64,000 nucleotides of DNA. It comes from Lumbricus terrestris (Eukaryota > Annelida > Clitellata > Crassiclitellata > Lumbricidae). The number at the start of each line of letters is the position of its first letter. The first letter of the stretch is position 1. The notes beneath the pieces are model-generated. The model was not told the DNA's origin. It did no database searches and was given only the letters and a program-made list of their open reading frames with translations. The DNA lies in contig OX457047.1 of NCBI GenBank assembly GCA_949752735.1, positions 36,139,324-36,203,323 of the forward strand. Direction: 5' to 3'. This document shows positions 63,191 to 64,000 of this stretch, piece after piece. Made by a program: the position numbers and the translations under genes.

Positions 63191-64000
63191 TGGGCATGCT
63201 TTCTGGACAAACATATATACCTACAACGTCGTACATGCATACATACGTATATAGACACACAAATACACAGACATTCTCCTTGGTAGACATAGATATAAGT
63301 ACATATAGATATACACCAGTTTGCAGGAGCGTATACGTGGGTTCTTATAAAATGAAGGAAGAATATATGTAGGTAGGTAAGTAGGCAACGACTTTAATTC
63401 ACAGTTGCAAGGATCGAGGCGAGATCGGGAGACGGTGCCGTCTTTGTTTACAAGATACTTTATTTATAGTTCAGAGGGCGCAAGCGCAGTGCAACATTAT
63501 TAATGAATGTATAAACAGAGAGGGTCCAGAGTGAAGTGCCTTAACCTAGTTAGATCTCTTCGCATAGGAAAGCCTTCACCACGCTGCCGAGTAAACACTC
63601 AATGACAGGCTGCACATACAGATAAGGCCTGGCAAGATCATCTGCAAATATACATAGATACATATACACTGTAGCCATATAATATGTATAAATAAATATA
63701 GACATATATGATACGTTGTATATACAATATATAAGTATATTCAGAGATCAGCTGGTATGGATACTATCAGCTGTTTGCATAGGGGTATCAACATGCAGAT
63801 CTTGCAAGCCTTTGGTCATATTAGCCAATTCATATGTACAACATAAGTGGTTGTTTAAAACAGGTACGACCCGTGAAGTAAGTAGGCATATGTATAATTG
63901 CATATGTGGTATGAGGCAGTGAATTTTTTATTTGAAAATAAACAAGGTCAGAATTCGAGATGATAATGTTTAGAAAGCAAAGTGAAAGAATACCAATCAC
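63191..64000. other. Right flank, no gene recognised
   Basis: AT-rich sequence, with TATA-type low complexity near 63660-63740. No exon or known repeat seen. Confidence 0.45.

Overview
This is eukaryotic nuclear DNA from an animal, probably a marine invertebrate deuterostome. Three things point that way: multi-exon genes with GT-AG introns, CR1/L2-like and RTE-like LINEs, and many hAT-type miniature elements, tRNA-derived SINEs and long microsatellites. An echinoderm or hemichordate is my guess, from the LINE with a 2A-like motif and the frequent TAGGCCTA-type words; the phylum is not proven. There are no bacterial operons or CRISPR arrays.

Two conserved protein-coding genes can be read, both on the minus strand. 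(1) 32129 to 14410 holds what looks like a complete ten-exon homolog of vertebrate KIAA0930 (DUF2045 family, function unknown). All nine introns are GT-AG, the phases agree, and the product is 464 aa. (2) 47782 to 43368 holds the last two coding exons of a repulsive guidance molecule (RGM/hemojuvelin family) gene. RGM is a GPI-anchored BMP co-receptor and neogenin ligand. The exon for its signal peptide was not found and may lie upstream, possibly outside the window. The two genes are in tandem, about 11 kb apart.

The rest is dominated by mobile DNA. From left to right: a 2.36 kb hAT element containing an inverted copy of itself (1078-3434); an RTE-like LINE with an intact 1060-aa ORF (about 6.9-10.2 kb); a 356-bp pure (CAA)n tract (10.9 kb); the KIAA0930 gene, whose introns carry SINEs, LINE 3' ends, a 2.7 kb hAT element and a proline-rich minisatellite; a CR1/L2-like LINE with an intact 1202-aa frame and a 2A-like motif (32.5-36.3 kb), starting 365 bp upstream of the KIAA0930 start codon and pointing away from it; a repeat-rich spacer; the RGM exons; and about 16 kb of microsatellite-rich DNA with no convincing exon, ending in a nest of SINEs and other repeats (61.8-63.2 kb).

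The main structural observations concern repeats. One is the self-nested hAT palindrome. Another is the roughly 40-bp 3' end shared by the SINE and CR1/L2-like LINE fragments, which suggests a SINE-LINE partnership. The third is that tandem arrays or SINE tails abut splice sites of both host genes.
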